This document shows, in pieces, positions 12,029 through 24,156 of a stretch of 64,000 nt of DNA. Location of the stretch: the NCBI GenBank assembly GCA_012274445.1, contig JAAROD010000004.1, positions 62,001-126,000 of the forward strand, in the 5' to 3' direction. A model generated the notes under the pieces. It made no database searches and was not told the DNA's origin. It saw only the letters and a list, made by a program, of their open reading frames with translations. Origin of the DNA: Sclerotiophoma versabilis (taxonomy: Eukaryota; Ascomycota; Dothideomycetes; Pleosporales; Didymellaceae). Position numbers and translations under genes: made by a program. Within the stretch, counting starts at the first letter, position 1. The number at the start of each line of letters is the position of its first letter.

Positions 12029-15000
12029 GAGGGAGACTCTTTTTAACCTTCTAGAGAATGATTTCAAGCTTCGCGCCCTTCTTCTTCTTCTAGCCTTGCT
12101 CCTAATCTCACACATGTCCCGTGTTGAGTAGGAAAGTCATTGTGCCCTTGAGTCTGGTATATCACTAGCTTATAACCCAGGGCTGCCTGAACATATTGAG
12201 TAACATGTCAATAGCACCCTAAGATACACGCGAAATCCATGCAGGCCCGACTGTATCTCTCGGCTATTCAGTGCTGTTGACACTTCCCTAGCGTGTTGTT
12301 GTGCAAGAACGCGCTAAGTTATGCTTATCTACCCTCCTACCTTGTGTCTTCTAATATTGTGCTGCGTCTGCTAGGAACACAGAAACATCACTTTGCTAGA
12401 ACATCTACGATAGAGTATGACAATGATAGGTCCAGACTCTAAGACTGCTCACAAGGCGAAATATAATACAACGTCAAATCTTCTATTTTCGAAATGACAA
12501 AATCACGGCTACGTTCGAGGTGACAGTTGATAGACGACACTTAAGCTTATGGGAGTTCTGGTTTGAAGGCTTCCAAGGCAATCGCGGTCATTGCGATGGC
12601 GGCAGCAGTGGTGCAGGACGAGATGAGATGGAAAAGCCATTGAGTGAAATGGCGGCAAGTTACGTCCTTGGCGCCAGCACGTCGCTGCTGTCTACCCCGA
12701 CTGACACAAATCGCACAATGCGCGTACACACAAAATTCTGAATAACCCCATGTTTCAATGCGTCGAAAACCTAGTTCTGAGCTCAAAGGTCGGGATCGAC
12801 AACAATGTGTGCATCACATTCAGATCACTCAAGAACGACCATGAAGGATGTTGGTGTCGGCACAACATCCTCACCTACAGTACGCCAGCTCCCAGACTCT
12901 ACAAACCCAGTTTACAACTGCCAACTCGCCGGCACCACGAATTCTCATTGTAGGATATCACCGAGCTACACCATCAGCGATATGAAGATCTTATCCCGCC
13001 TTTCTCCATCCATTGACATCATGTCAACACCCTACCATTTCCTATCCATCAATTCCAAGTCGCTCGTCATCATTGCATATCCGCCTAAATGCTACCCAAT
13101 GTGGTAAGTCGTGACTGATGTGCTGTATCCAAGCGGTCCCGCGGCGGTCGTGACGAAGGAGCTGCTGTGAAAAATCTCCTTTTACAATGAGGCGAAGATA
13201 TTCAGTTCTGACCCACAGACCCTACGCGTAAATCATTTCTTCGGAACGTTTTACGACTAGACGTGGACTCCGTACCTCGTTATCGACAAGAAGGCTGAGG
13301 AGAAGGTGAGCAACGGGCTCAGAGCTTGTCTTGGTGAGCCGTTCCGGCAGACTGATGAGCTGGATTGGATGCAGGATATGTGTTGGTTTGCTCGGAAAGT
13401 GTAACAGAGGGACTGCTAAGTACGTATTGCACAAGTTCTTGCTTGCTGAGATGTAGCCTGCAGTGTGGTTAGGGTAAAGTGCAGATCTAGTGTAGGTTCT
13501 TAACAGTTCACGCTGAATTGTTTCGAGCCTGCTTCTATATTTTGCCACGCTAAGCTCTTCTACCCTCTTTCTTGATCTCGCTCTCTTACTAAATGTCCCC
13601 TCATCACAAACTTCTGGAAACATGTGTAGGTGCTGTCAAAGCATAACTCACATCTTGTACTCAAACAGGAATATCAGTTTAGCTTGTGACCAACCTCCCT
13701 CGCGCCGTCTTTGAACATGTTCAATGAGAAAACTCTCCGTGCAGCCTGCTAATATCTTCAATATCGATTAATCTCAACGCTGCAGCATACATCCTACAAA
13801 ACACTAAATCATGTCCAGGTTACCTATCCTTTCGTGGCTGTCTCGGACCCCGCACCAATCTCCGTCAATCACACGAAACATCCTCGTTCTCAGCTTTTAC
13901 CGTGGATTCAATATTCTGGGGTTTCGGAATTTGGCAGGCCTGTTGTACCTAAGTGATTCAGTAATAGCCTTGAAGACGGATTCTACGATCGGTCATAGTA
14001 CAAGGATGTGATAAATGCATGATATGAACGATCGCATGTGAACAGGATGCTGGGATTATATGGGGAAACACCCGTGGCTGACTATACCAAAAGGTCCTAG
14101 TGTCTAGGACGATAGTACTCGATTTTGATTGTCTGGCTTCTAGTACTTGGTCGGCTTGAAATAGGTAATAGGAGACACTTCTTATTCGGATAGCAAAACT
14201 AGTTTTCAGGATTCTGAGGGGGTCGGGTCGCATGTGACTACTATTTGGTGCTATTCGGCCGATACGTCCGACATTAGCTTTACTCCATCGTGACGGAGGA
14301 AGTCGTTTCTTATTGTTGCTTTCGCGTTGCGTCGCGGTATTTTGTCCGTATGTGTGGTATTCATGTGATGGAGACGTTCGCCCCACTTACTGTACATCAA
14401 CACCACATACCATCTTTTATCCACCCAAGAAGTTTCTCCACTCTTTCGAACAACGATCATGGCATCGCAATCAGCCTTGCGCTTGCGGAGGCGCACTTGC
14501 GCAGGAACAAGTCCGTCTCTTTCGGCCCCATGTCATCTTGCGGCAACCGCTGCTGCGCCCCACTGAACCTATCGTTAGATTCGGCTGCGCGGGAACCGAG
14601 ATTGCGACTTTAGCTTACTACAGCTGGGGCTGAGTGGGACGCTGGTGGCTGTATCGAGATGACGGTCAGCTGAATCCACGTAGAGTCGAGTATTATTTGA
14701 AGCAGCGATGTGCGCCTGCGTTGACAGGCTGTTGCCACCTTCTGCCCCTGGTCTCAGACTGTTTACGACCCGCTCAACGTCCGAATACGTATACAAAGAA
14801 CGAGGAAATTACCTGAAGCAATAGCGATCACTGAAGGCTTTGAACAGAGTTTTGATCCTAACACCAGTCTCTTCGCATTAGTCTGGCAAGTTACTGCGCT
14901 GCCGTTCCGTCTTTGCGCTGCAAATTAAACAAGAGAGGGCCTGACGTGGCTGTGTCGTGAATCGGGCAGCTGTGCGACAAGCATAACAACAGCATCAACC

Positions 15001-15052
15001 GCACCAACGAATAGTCATAGCCACTCAACATACAGTAGCATTCTTCGAAACC
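12029..15052. other. Gene-poor stretch, no gene recognised
   Basis: About 3 kb with only short frames. The longest (about 133 codons, minus strand, 13222-13623) has no recognisable domain, no obvious partner exons and a skewed composition. Parts are TA-rich like the stretch to the left. Confidence 0.4.
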
Positions 15053-15607
15053 ATGAATACCGGAAATACATGCTGCGAGGCTGTGGCTTCTCATGTCGAC
15101 CCATTCTGCAACTTCGATTCCTCGACTTCTGCCGTCACGACACCAGACGCCCCACCTGAGCCATCACCGTTCGCTGTGCCTCTTGCATCGCCAAAATCAG
15201 AAGAAGAAGAAAGCCCGCTGTATACTGAAATCAACATACCACTCCCTGCTGTACCCGCACCAACGAAGGAAACTCAACAAGCCCTATCACCACCACCAAA
15301 ATCGCGGTCGCGCGCAGTCTCACTCTCGTCGCTCTCCCCATTCCGGAGGAGGCGCTCGTCTATCTCATCTTCACATAGAACAAGCGAGGAATGGCCAAGG
15401 ATTAAGAAGGAGGTGAAGAATAAGGAGATTGCTGCAATGATGAATCTCGACCATCGAACGAAGCGAACCCGTAGTGGCACAATTGATGCGTTGGCTGTCG
15501 TACCGGCTGTTCTTGTATTGAGCGCAGAGCTCTTTACCCCCGGGCAAGGCGATAATGAGAGACGGAAGGATAGCGGGGTTGGCAGGTGGGAGAATGGGAT
15601 TCGATGA
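15053..15607 (+). CDS. Conserved fungal hypothetical protein, Ser/Pro-rich
   Basis: Single-exon frame of 184 residues. The N-terminal half is rich in Pro, Ser and Thr with acidic patches (SPKSEEEESPL) and probably disordered. A basic Ser/Arg segment follows (SPFRRRRSSISSS), then a compact block including EEWPRIKKEVKNKEIAAMM, NLDHRTKRTRSGTIDALA and VVPAVLVLSAELFTPG. From memory this last block resembles a short module conserved in other ascomycete hypothetical proteins; that is recollection, not a search. The ATG lies after an apparently non-coding leader. Function unknown; serine-rich basic motifs would suit phosphorylation. Confidence 0.65.
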   Translation: MNTGNTCCEAVASHVDPFCNFDSSTSAVTTPDAPPEPSPFAVPLASPKSEEEESPLYTEINIPLPAVPAPTKETQQALSPPPKSRSRAVSLSSLSPFRRRRSSISSSHRTSEEWPRIKKEVKNKEIAAMMNLDHRTKRTRSGTIDALAVVPAVLVLSAELFTPGQGDNERRKDSGVGRWENGIR

Positions 15608-16265
15608 AAGGCCCACAAGTTCTGGACTGGAGAGAACGAGAATCACGGCTAGGTTAAAGACAAGAGTCATATGAAAGTCGAGCACATCAAGAGAAGACCA
15701 CGAACAGCCAGCAATGGTCTGACAGCATTGCAGTCAACGCCGGGTATTGAATGAGTGTAAGCGCCATTGCAAATGATGCACGGCGCGTGTTAAACTGTTG
15801 TTAAATATTCGCTTGATCACCATGCAGCAGCGCAGCATGTTGCCTTTCTTGTTAACTTCTGACATTTTGATCCTTGAACACTTTGAAAGCCCTTGAGACA
15901 GTTTATGCTGAAATATCACCGAAGAAAGCTGACATGCGTTTGCGCTAACCTTTGATTTTGGGGCTGTACACCTAACGGAGTGGGGGCGGTTTCTGACGCC
16001 CATCCACTCCCCGACTGCGATTTACCAAAACCTCAAAAGGGATCGACAAGCGCCAAGCAGTATTGGAAGTACAGTTGCAGATCCTCGCCGTGGTTTAAAG
16101 TGTTAGGCGTTCCGCCTCATGATTAATAGCATGACATCCACGCCTCACGTACAGCCCTGCGCGTTGTTGTACTTTCATGAACCTCTGTCCTGCCATGCCT
16201 TGGCGCCCTCAAGATTGCTCTTGATATACTGCATTTAACACATAGCTGCCCTGCAGTACACCCTT
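15608..16265. other. Intergenic, no gene recognised
   Basis: No recognisable coding segment or structural RNA. Contains the 3' flank of the small conserved gene and the 5' flank of the membrane protein gene. Confidence 0.5.
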
Positions 16266-18346
16266 ATGACAATGGATATCAAAACTTTTTCTCAGTCCCG
16301 CGCGTCTAGTTACACGTCTTGGGTTGGTGCGCGCACGCAATCGACTTTGAAAAGATCACTGTCGAATATCAAGATATTCTGGCTTGACAGCCAACGCCAG
16401 GCCCGTAGCGATTTCCGCGCTCGATCCGGTCGTGGATGCTTGTGGGTGCTAGCATTCCTTTGGCTTTGTGGTCTTACTGCTGGCTTCGTCATATTGTGTG
16501 TACGGTCCACAGTGACTTCGAGATCGTCGAGGTCTTCCAACTATCTTTCGGCCTGTCTACCCGATGATTCTTTCAGTCTTCGGCCTGACACATATAAATA
16601 CTGGTCAAATTCTGGATTCTTCCAAATTACCCTCGGCTCTGGCAACCTGACTTTCACACAAGCGAAAGCTATCGATGTCATCTGGGATATAGTCAGTATT
16701 CGATGCCGCATTTCCCCCAGTACGCTCGAGCTGGAACAACTGACACAGTTCAGGTTGTTGGCCGAGGTGGCCAAGGACTACTTGCGTATCTCTCATGGCA
16801 GACGTTTGTGAGATATGTGACGACGTCAATGGAGGTACAACCTGTTACGTTCAACACCTATCGCACAATATTCCTTCAAAACGAGTCTCTCATCCTAGGG
16901 ATACCGCGTATCCTTCGAGACTTCTGCAGACGCCGTGCTCTGCATTCTAGGCTCGCCATGATATTCATCGTCCTAACGATGATTCTCATCTTGATATTCC
17001 CTACACTTGGTAGTGCTATGACTGGTTACAGTGGAAACGTTCTGCCGTACGTACCGGATTCAGATGGCAATTTTGTACCGTTCAAAGACTTCAGCATCGT
17101 CCTTTATACAGTCCACGACGGCAGAAGAATCAATCAGACCGACGATTTCCACGCTACTATCTTCAAGGGGTCCGATTCTGGTAGGTTACATTGCAAATAT
17201 ATCAGATCTACATTCTGACCAACATGTTTAGACGACCCAGTTTTGACAGATATATCTGACTGGGACGATATTTACACCCCTAGGCATAGGCTTACAGTGG
17301 ATTGTGCGAGTTACAAGTATGGATATCAACGTTCGCAGTGTGTCTCACAACAGATGATCTGGAACATATCAACATGTGAGTGCTTCACTGAGAATCCCTA
17401 AATCATGCATCTGACTTGCTACGCCCTTAGATATCGGGAAGTATGGAACTGATCCACAACTCAACGTGTCGTCGAATTTTGGCGAAATCTCACTAGGATC
17501 CCCAACACTGAACATAACTGCATACGACCTGCCAAACTCTCTCAACAAAACCGAAGGCATAACAAAGTCTTCCATGGATTCTTACAACGACCGTTCCGCC
17601 ATGTTTCTGTCAAACAATCAGCTTTACACCCAGGAATCCATTGCGACGAACGGCCAGTGTCAGGCACAAAAAGTGCGTATTTCCTAAACCCCTAGCTTTT
17701 GCAGATACCTGACCTCACACAGACTTACAAATGGGGCTTCTCCTTTATACAGCTCAATACCATGATCATTCTGCTATGGGTCTGGACCCTCTGCATTATC
17801 ATCATGTACATATCCTCAAAATTCACGAGATTGCAACGCGGAAGAGAAGACGTGGCGGGCCAGTACAAAGCCATCTTCGAGCTCTCGGATGCGATGCATG
17901 AGCAACTCGCACAGATCGAGAATGAAGAGGCCAAGGATGTACGAGAGATCACCGAATCAAATCTGAGGAAGCGTATCAAGAGGGATCTCCGCGGCGGCAC
18001 AATAGCGTACAATACAGCGCTCCTTCCCGAAGGAACTGGGGACACTGGAAGCAACGACTGGACCTTGAAGGCTTGGGTGAAGAGGGAGATATGGTGGCTG
18101 AATGCCTTGGTGGTATCTCTTGTCATTGAGGGAGTTGTTGTCCGCCGTTTCTTCATAGATAGACTGCGCAGCGACCTTTGGTTTTTCCTGGCTTTGCCGC
18201 TCGCGCTGGGTTTCGCGATGTATGTGGGTCTGACGCATAAGAGCAGGGCTATGGTGCTGTTTTGGGCTATTTTGGTTGTATGCGTACTACCTGCCATTGT
18301 ACTGGGAGTCACAGTACGGGGTTTATGGGGGCACATCAATAGATGA
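16266..18346 (+). CDS. Multi-pass membrane protein of unknown function
   Basis: Exons 16266-16691, 16754-17180, 17232-17375, 17431-17672 and 17705-18346 give 626 residues, all in phase. A first membrane helix lies near residues 55-80 (GCLWVLAFLWLCGLTAGF). The block AIDVIWDI joined to VVGRGGQGLLAYLSW recalls a module of large, uncharacterised ascomycete membrane proteins. Further helices follow at RLAMIFIVLTMILILIF, near the start of the last exon (NTMIILLWVWTLCIIIMYI) and three at the C-terminus. The segment between helices has NxS/T sites and cysteines (SQCVSQQ, NGQCQAQK), suggesting a lumenal or extracellular loop. The last intron (17673-17704) is only 32 nt, yet the frame stops without it and continues correctly with it. 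A start six bases downstream is also possible. Confidence 0.75.
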
Positions 18347-19032
18347 GCCACCATCTCGAATTAATGTTTTTCATGATACAAGGTTTGATTGCTTGAGACT
18401 TGTCACATCGTTTGGGCCGAGACCTTTGCGCCCAGCGACTGGCCACAGTTCTCGTAATTGTTTAAGATTGCGTGGTCACAGTCTACAAAGTAGAGTGATG
18501 GTGCCGCCTTAAGTTACATTTGTGGTGTGTGTCTTGCTTAGAGCTGTTCTGGGAGTGATATTCCAAGCGTTGTACATGACTTATGAGTAAGCGATGAGAA
18601 GGGTACTGTGCCACGGAACACGGCCGACTAATCTGACTGCTGATTATCGAAGCGCACGTCCATCTGTTCATGGCGACTGTTGACGGCTTCATAGTGTACG
18701 TTCCGTTGCCTGATTTTCTTCGAGGGACTAAAGCAGATCTCTTTATACGCGTAGCGGAGGACTGTATACGACAATGGCATTCATGCTGAACATTCATAAG
18801 CCATCACGAGACTGAATGGCTCTTAATATGCAGGGAGACTCAGCCATAACTTCAAGTCTTTCTGATACCAAACAGGCACTGAACGCTCATATAAGCGATG
18901 CATATGCTTGAAAAATGCATCCGACTATCCCACCGCTCTAAGGACTCTACACTGATCAACGATGTGACGAAAGCCTCTAAGTGATCTTACCCAAGGAATT
19001 GTTACGGCGTTATGAAAGCAGCATGAGTGCTA
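18347..19032. other. Intergenic, no gene recognised
   Basis: No coding or RNA feature is evident between the membrane protein gene and the HET pseudogene. Confidence 0.45.
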
Positions 19033-20208
19033 TCAGACCAGTCTCACGACGTCGTATACCCACCCAATCTTCTGTGAAGGATTGTCTTTCTTGGAGGCTA
19101 CGGGGCGACCAGGAGTGATTGATCTGATCATGTCATTTTCGATCCTGGTGTCGTACGGATATGTGTCTCGAACATCCGTACATCCTTCAAAGCGCTTTAA
19201 ATATACACCGAGACGTCGATAAGTGCTCTTGCTAGACTCAACTGCAACAAGAAACAGTGCGACTTGTTGGTAGTAGTTAGGAAAAGGCCAGTTGCTGTGA
19301 GCGCTCCTTACGGTTATACCCAGGAAGACTACGGTAACGATAGCTCTGGGCTGACCCTGTGGGTAACCAAGATGCAATGATCCGCCATCGAAGCCTTCAA
19401 GACAATATGCCTGGCCATCATGTTATAAAGCACATGTGGTTGACCAAGTTCGGATATCCAACCACGGATGGAAGCCCGTATGTTCAGCCCAATCTGCTGT
19501 GTATTCTTCCAGGTACATGGGACATTCCGAAAACTAGGGGGTCAGAACAATGTTTATTGTTGCTTGGTCCATCAAAATGTTGCTGACTGAACGATGCGGA
19601 AAGACAAGGGTGCCACGGCTGTTGTTTGGTCGACCTGACTTGATAGAGGCCCAAGTCCAGGATGGAAACAACGATTTCGTCGCTGGCGGCGTAACCCAGG
19701 CGTCATTTTCGACAACCATCCAAAACAGGCCACCAAGGACAGATGCGACTGACAGATCCGTGTTTGGCGAGTTTCAGATAGGATAAAACAAGAGTATACC
19801 GTAGAAGTGCGATGCTCTTACATCCTGATTCTGGTCTTTGAATGCATTCAAAATGCCGACGAACGCTTTGATGGTATCGGTACCATATGACAGCGACCTC
19901 TGGTAGTACTCTTGCAGGCGGTCGTAGATATAGTCTTTCCTGTCCATACCCCGTAGCCGAGGGAACCCTCGAACGGCTCCAAACAGCCCAATGTCCCACG
20001 TGAAACAATGCTCCACACTCTCAACGTGATGCATGCATTCGCATTGGAAGTATACGTGCGAGGTCGTAAAGATGAGACGTCGTTTTGATAGTAACATCTC
20101 CTGGTAGGTCCATCTCCGAGTACTCCATCTTGACGACCCTATGTCTGTCCGTGGATTTTCAAAAGCTACGTAGCACGACTTCCCAAGTTCGAGAGTCCAC
20201 GGTAGTGC
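19033..20208 (-). pseudogene. HET-domain protein pseudogene, 5'-truncated
   Basis: Remnant of a heterokaryon-incompatibility (HET) domain gene. A single minus-strand frame runs from 20208 to 19033. It opens in the last part of the HET domain (SSRWSTRRWTYQEMLLSKRR, then FTTSHVYFQCECMH), continues through the region that follows it in HET proteins (AFVGILNAFKDQNQD, LFPSWTWAS) and ends in QQVALFLVAVESS. Three stops interrupt it at 19776-19774 (TGA), 19536-19534 (TAG) and 19425-19423 (TAA), but no frameshift is needed. Each stop differs by one C-to-T change from an Arg or Gln codon. The N-terminal part of the HET domain was not found upstream. Short introns as the cause of the stops are unlikely because the frame is continuous on both sides. 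Confidence 0.75.
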
Positions 20209-20857
20209 TCAGCTCCTAGCCTGATCAAGTTGCTGTTGCTGCAGCTCAGCCACATATTGAAGACCACCATGATGCATTCGCTGACAGCGCCTAGTTGCAC
20301 TCTTCTAAAAAGAAGCACTCAGCATGACCAGTTTCAAAACTGATGTCAGTGGTTAGAACTTCCTTGTCTGTCGACAACGGCTTCGTTGGCTGCCTGCCCG
20401 AAGTTGAATGGCGCGCTGCACGTGACTGTCCGAATTGGCAAGCGCGTTTTGACGTGCGGGTTTTGGGTGAATCACGAAGCTGCGATTACTGAGCACGCAG
20501 CAGATGTGGGACATGCAAGATGGGGTGCGTTGATAAGGAATGCATTTGGAGGGGCTGCATTGAGTGCTGAGGCTGCAGGCAGCGATTTCGTGCTTGAAAG
20601 CTTAAAATTGCGTAACCTTGCCGTTTCGCCGTTTCGGTAGACCTGCTCTTTGCCGAGCAGGGTTCGAAAAGTTCGTTTGGGTGAATACGCAACGATCTAT
20701 TATTCACCATGCTGCCCACTACCTGAACACTGTCTCCCCAGCGCCCCCAACGGCGACTAGGCTCTACAGTTAACCCGCTCTTCCGGCGCGACCGCCTTCC
20801 ACTTCTCCTCCGCTGCCCTTTGCGAACGAGGGACTCAGCACCCCCACCACCGGCGTC
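20209..20857. other. Intergenic, PRS upstream region
   Basis: No gene recognised. This is where the 5' end of the HET gene would be expected, but the conserved N-terminal HET motifs are not visible. The right part is presumably the PRS promoter. Confidence 0.45.
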
Positions 20858-22535
20858 ATGGTCCGCAACATTGTCGTCCTCGGCGGGAGCTCGCACCCGC
20901 AGCTGACCGAGTAAGCGCCGCCATATGCAAGAGCAAAAAGGTCCAGCAACTGACGAGGATGCAGGACTATCTGCAACCACCTCGGCATTCCGCCCGCAAA
21001 GGTCCTCCTTGGCAAGTTCAAGGTCGGCGAGACCAGGGTCGAGATTGAAGAGAGTGTGCGTGGAAAGGATGTCTTCATCATCCAGTCTGGTGGAGGTTCA
21101 GGTACTGAGTCCCCCTGCCTTGCAGGCTGCGCAATCGTTGCAGAGTGCGCATGCTGCGAAGGCCGGAGTCTCACATGAAAGAACTGCGCTAATATTTTCG
21201 CGCTGCAGTGAACGACCACCTCATGGAGTAGGCTCTTCTACTTGGTGCAGTTGCTTGCAATACCTGACCGTCTTGCAGACTTCTCATTACTATCTCTGCC
21301 TGCCAAACTGCCTCGGCCAAGCGCATCACCGCCGTCCTGCCGCTCTTCCCCTACTCGAGACAGTCAGACATTCCCTACAACAAGACTGGCGCACCGCTCG
21401 CCAGGGTCCCTGGCACCCGGTCGAGGACAGGCACATACAGTTTCGAGTCGCGACCTCAGACACCGCACCCGGGCCAGCCTGAGAGTGCAGGCTTGGGCGT
21501 CAATGGCACTGCGACGCTGCATCACCAGCTTAGTCGCATGAAGCTCGACGACCAGCGCAACGGCCCCTCGAACCCTCCCAGTCCAGTTAAGACGAACGGC
21601 CTCCGCCGCAGCGAGACGGCCGATTCGAGCAAGACTGAGAATTCGGTACACTTTGACGGTGTAAACGGAACAAACGGCACCGTCACAAAAGCGATCACGA
21701 AGCCTCCGGCTTTCGAGCCCCAGGTTGGGTACCGCCAGTGGGTTGCTCAGGCCGGTACTTTGATTGCCGACCTTCTTACATGTGCTGGCGCCAATCATGT
21801 CATTACCATGGATCTGCACGGTGCGTAGCTCCTTCCTATGGGCAGGAGCTTTATACTGATACATTGGTAGATCCCCAGTACCAGGGCTTCTTTGACATCC
21901 CGGTCGACAACCTGTACGGTCGCCATCTCCTCCGCAAATACATCCAGTCAAACATTCCCGACTACCAACAAGCTGTTATTGTCAGCCCAGACGCTGGAGG
22001 TGCAAAGCGAGCTACCGCCATTGCTGATGCGCTCGGCATGCCCTTTGCGCTCATTCACAAGGAGCGCCGTCCTACTCAAATCAGCGATAGGCAGAATGCG
22101 ACCATGATGCTTGTTGGTGACGTTGCAGACCGCACCGCCATTCTGATCGATGACCTGGCAGACACATCGAACACCATTACTCGTGCGGCTAAACTGGTGA
22201 AGAAAGAGGGCGCTTCGCAGGTGTTTGCATTGATCACTCATGGCATTCTCAGTGGAGATGCTATTGATCGCATCAATGCTAGTGCGCTGGACAAGGTTGT
22301 TGTCACCAACACTGTCGACCAGACTGAGCACAAGTCGAGGTGTCCCAAGCTGGAGGTACTCGAAGTCGGCAATGTCTTCGCCGAGGTAAGCCAATTTCTT
22401 TTTTCCCAACCCTTGGATACCCCCTGGGTCAACCGCAGATAGAGCAACAATCCATATTCAGTGACTAACACCACCTAGGCTATCCGACGCGTCCATCACG
22501 GCGAGAGCATTAGTGTGCTATTCGATTACAGCTAG
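20858..22535 (+). CDS. PRS1: Ribose-phosphate pyrophosphokinase, PRS1-like
   Basis: Makes PRPP from ribose 5-phosphate and ATP for purine, pyrimidine, His, Trp and NAD synthesis. Exons 20858-20910, 20965-21101, 21209-21227, 21279-21820, 21871-22385 and 22479-22535 give 440 residues. Family blocks are NIVVLGGSSHPQL, VRGKDVFIIQSGGG, VLPLFPYSRQSD, HVITMDLHDPQYQGFFDIP and the PRPP loop DDLADTSNT. About 118 residues (roughly 102-222), rich in Ser, Asn and Thr, are inserted between FPYSRQSD and the segment GTLIADLLTCAGA; yeast Prs1 has a comparable non-homologous region linked to cell-integrity signalling. The third exon is only 19 nt and encodes VNDHLM. No catalytic defects are seen. Assignment to PRS1 rather than another insert-bearing paralogue is by length and insert position. 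Confidence 0.92.
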
Positions 22536-24156
22536 TGGCTGAACTCGGGCCATACACCTGCTTTCTATTCTCATGACTGTCTCCTTTTCAATACCAAAGA
22601 CGCCTCAAGGCGATAGAAAAAACGAGTTAGAGTTCGAGGGCGTCCATGTGGTGAAGTCCTCCAGAGGTCGTAATTCCCTTTTGTAATTGGCAATATCACG
22701 TATTGTGTTTTGCCTTTGTCTATACAACTGCTGAGGAGCGGCATACCAAATACCTAGCCTACATGCTGCATATCCTTTGCACGGTCGGCGTTGGGCGGCG
22801 TACATGTACTTCGTGTACAATCAAAAACTGTAGAATCGACGTACTTTTATCCAAATTCTGGCTCCAGGGCCAGTGAAATCGCGTTCAGTTTCATTGCGTG
22901 CGTGGCATTACGTGCACCTTACACAACATCCTGAGGCTGTCCAGCTTCCGCACTCCCTGCTGGTACTGTGCAAGGGGTTTAAAATCTAAGCTTGACGCAG
23001 ATTATTCGGCTACTTCAGGAAAATTTCTCTTTGCGTGTATCACCGATCATACAAGCTCGGGATGCATTTCTTGTACTTATACACGTGCCTGCAGTTCCCC
23101 CCCTTTCAAAATGTAGCTCTACCTCCAGGCGCTCTCAAATCACTCAACCCCTTTCACGATTTGCCCATCAGGCTCGGATCAATCAGAAATACGTTCCATC
23201 CCTCACTTTAACACATTAGGATTACAACCCTTCCAGACTCAATTTCAACTACCCCCATGCGTCCACGGACCCATTGATCCACATTACACGCAGACTCTGT
23301 GGTGCTTCAGATGGCCTTCGAGAAGTAATATACATGGAGTGCCCCACACCGTTCTACTTCTATTGCTCATCCAAGGCGTATGCTGCCTCTGCGATCACAG
23401 TTGTCCATGGCAAGGAGCCAAATTTGCTTTCACCAAGCCGTCTCTATTCAGAAATTAACAACAACAACATAAGTTGTCTTTCGATCCCGCAAGCGAAGAA
23501 ACTCGGGCGCAGCGGTAAGCTGCTGATTAACTGCGAACATTTAGGGAAGAGCAAAGTACGGACTATGTAGTTTAGAGGAGAAGGATGTAGAATCGCAATT
23601 TTGGAGTCGAGTTTGTCCTTATTGGCTCTGAGTGACTTAACGACTGTATTTTACTTCCTAGATGCAAACACTCGTCAGGGGTTGCGCTTCTTCGTTTCAC
23701 CCCGATTGCAGTTTCTTAGGTGATCAAAGCTAAGGCGTGCTTGCTATTTTTCTAGCGAAGGGATATCTTGGTCTTATTGCCGCTCTCCGTTTCGGGACCA
23801 TGCCATCCTATCAGGATCGAGATTCTATTACAATTTGCTTTGCAAGGACATGAATCATGCTTTCATTCATACGGCTTCCTGCGCGAGCCGTGGTGGAAGA
23901 ATTTTGGCGAATGGGCTATGGCGTCCGGAGTGATGTTATCTACTTGGGCTGCAGTGCGTTTTATTGGAAGAATGTTAGGTGAAGTTGGGGGAGTGGAACG
24001 TAGTGTGACGATAACAGCGGCGGGTATGGTCTTATACGGTTTAAGGAATCTGGTATATTACAAAAGTCGCTACCAAGTCTAAAGGATCTATTAGAGGTTC
24101 TCAACGCTCAGGGTCCCGCCCACAGTCAAGCCCTACTCCCTATGAACTTTCCGTTA
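22536..24156. other. Intergenic, possible small terminal exon only
   Basis: About 1.6 kb with no firmly supportable gene. A frame ending at 24082 encodes a hydrophobic, Gly-rich stretch (WAMASGVMLSTWAAVRF) that could be a small membrane protein or terminal exon, but no start, partner exon or family was recognised. Its 3' end faces the ABC transporter terminus. Confidence 0.35.

Noticed and set aside
13222..13623. 133-codon minus-strand frame in the gene desert
   Set aside because: No recognisable motif, no partner exons and no codon-use support; length is within chance for this region.
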